Source of the DNA: an uncultured Methanobrevibacter sp.
GTDB lineage: Archaea; Methanobacteriota; Methanobacteria; Methanobacteriales; Methanobacteriaceae
Assembly (NCBI GenBank): GCA_946541845.1
Contig: CAMNJW010000010.1
Location: 1 to 33,794 of the forward strand
Length of the DNA stretch: 33,794 bases
Direction of reading: 5' to 3'
Shown here piece by piece: positions 32,933-33,794 of this stretch (positions are counted from its first letter, which is position 1; every line of letters starts with the position of its first letter). The position numbers and the translations under genes are program-made. Under the pieces are notes generated by a model that was given only the letters and a program-made list of their open reading frames with translations, ran no database searches and was not told the origin of the DNA.

Positions 32933-33742
32933 ATGTTTCCAATAGAATATTTCCTTGGATTGATGCTGATTGGTATTTGTGCAGGTTTTGCATCCGGTCT
33001 TTTAGGTGTCGGCGGAGGATTTTTAATAGTTCCTCTTCAATATTTCCTGTTAAAATACATTGGAGTTTCTCCTGATTTGGCCATATTAATATCCTTTGGA
33101 ACCAGTTTGGCTATTATTATCCCAACTTCTCTTAGCGGAGCATATAGGCATACAAGAACCATGGATAACATATTAAAACCAGGTATCCGTTTGGGAATTT
33201 TTGGCATAATTGGAGGTGCTTTAGGGGGTTTTGTTGCATCAGCTTTGCCTTCAAGGGTTTTAGAAATTATTTTTGGTTTATTGTTGCTGTTCATAACTGT
33301 CAATAATATCATAAATATCAATAAGGAAAGAGAAGATGCAAGAATTCCATTCAATTGGATTTCTATTGGAATAATAGGATTGTTAGTGGGATTTTCATCA
33401 GGTCTTTTAGGCGTTGGTGGTGGAGTATTTTTAATAGCTATTTTAACAGCATTGCTTGGATTTTCAATGATTGAAGCAATAGGCACTTCATCAATATTTA
33501 TTTCTTTAACTGCCGTTGGAGGATTTTTGTCTTACATGATTTCAGGTTGGGATGTAAGTACCTTTCCGTATTCAATAGGATATGTCAGCATTATTAATTT
33601 TGTCTTGATTGCATGTTTTTCAGTCCCTATGGCATCTATTGGAGCAAAAATGGCGCATAAAGTTCCCCAAAGAAAATTAAAAATTATATTTTCAGTTTTA
33701 GTATTATATATGGCATTAAAGATGCTTGGAATTCTACCTTAA
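32933..33742 (+). CDS. TauE/SafE family sulfite/anion permease
   Basis: A 269-aa membrane protein with about eight spans in two inverted halves, each starting with the family repeat: GFASGLLGVGGGFLIVP (residues about 19-35) and GFSSGLLGVGGGVFLIAIL (about 154-172). TauE/SafE proteins are linked to export of sulfite, sulfoacetate or other small organosulfur anions, or to uptake of related anions; the substrate here is unknown. Length is typical. No ribosome binding site precedes ATG 32933, while a TATA-like run sits at 32899-32910. The next gene begins 9 bases after the stop behind AAGGTGAT. Confidence 0.9.
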   Translation: MFPIEYFLGLMLIGICAGFASGLLGVGGGFLIVPLQYFLLKYIGVSPDLAILISFGTSLAIIIPTSLSGAYRHTRTMDNILKPGIRLGIFGIIGGALGGFVASALPSRVLEIIFGLLLLFITVNNIININKEREDARIPFNWISIGIIGLLVGFSSGLLGVGGGVFLIAILTALLGFSMIEAIGTSSIFISLTAVGGFLSYMISGWDVSTFPYSIGYVSIINFVLIACFSVPMASIGAKMAHKVPQRKLKIIFSVLVLYMALKMLGILP

Positions 33743-33751
33743 GGTGATAAA

Positions 33752-33794
33752 ATGAGTGATGAGAGAAAAGTCGGTCAAAATTTCGATGCTGATA
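33752..33794 (+). CDS. Partial CDS at window end, unidentified
   Basis: AAGGTGAT at 33741-33748 is followed by ATG 33752 and an open frame MSDERKVGQNFDAD that runs off the window. The ribosome binding site and close spacing to the TauE/SafE gene support a real start. Fourteen residues are too few to name a family. Confidence 0.6.
   Translation, partial: MSDERKVGQNFDAD

Noticed and set aside
33037-33486. Minus-strand open frame opposite the TauE/SafE gene
   Set aside because: Pro/Ile/Asn-rich reverse reading of Gly/Ile-rich membrane codons; the plus-strand gene is clear.

Overview
The window comes from a low-GC euryarchaeon. It carries a complete nine-subunit A-type ATP synthase operon, archaeal DnaG-type primase, transcription factor B, the H/ACA protein Gar1 and the tRNA-Ile2 agmatidine synthetase TiaS. 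Starts are commonly preceded by GGTGAT or GGAGG, promoters are strongly AT-rich with TATA boxes, and base composition is even throughout. Together these point to Methanobacteriales, most likely Methanobrevibacter or a close relative. This is inferred from gene content; no rRNA gene is present to confirm it.

Layout. 1-3.9 kb: a YbjQ-family protein and a TIM-barrel-like protein on the plus strand, converging on a two-gene unit (Cys-rich protein and XRE-type regulator); the regulator diverges from tiaS. 4.0-7.0 kb: two tandem copies of a two-gene membrane-protein cassette (a DUF3100-type protein of about 298 aa plus a 162-163 aa membrane partner). 7.1-11.7 kb: a tight same-strand gene set with an MmgE/PrpD enzyme, a U32-peptidase-like TIM-barrel protein, a class I Fe-S fumarase/tartrate dehydratase alpha-type protein, a short citrate synthase/citryl-CoA lyase-type protein and a nitroreductase. 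11.7-12.7 kb: small hypotheticals. 12.9-21.7 kb: the ATP synthase operon H-I-K-E-C-F-A-B-D, followed by a 49-aa single-span protein. 22-25.8 kb, minus strand: ATP-grasp protein, tRNA-Gln(TTG), DUF1284 protein, bioY and dnaG. 26.2-28.4 kb, plus: RraA-like protein, gar1 and tfb. 28.4-32.7 kb, minus: a GT2/MJ1255-type glycosyltransferase fusion, an EamA permease and an unknown membrane protein. 32.9 kb to the end, plus: a TauE/SafE permease and the first codons of another gene.

Most likely undescribed system: the 4.1-11.2 kb block. Two membrane-protein pairs sit directly upstream of four enzymes whose families all act on small di- or tricarboxylic acids or their CoA esters. I infer uptake and breakdown, or interconversion, of an unidentified hydroxy-di/tricarboxylate. 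The substrate cannot be read from the sequence.

The second theme is start codons. Three genes (tiaS, the first DUF3100 gene and tfb) have strong Shine-Dalgarno sequences whose properly spaced start is ATT, ATT and ACG rather than ATG. At gar1/tfb one base (27364, C instead of T) would at once restore a TGA stop for gar1 and an ATG start for tfb. These may be real near-cognate starts, strain-specific mutations or assembly errors. Other non-coding signals worth checking are a 28-bp perfect palindrome before gar1-tfb, a perfect inverted repeat between the TATA box and the start of tRNA-Gln, and probable leaderless starts for two membrane-protein genes.
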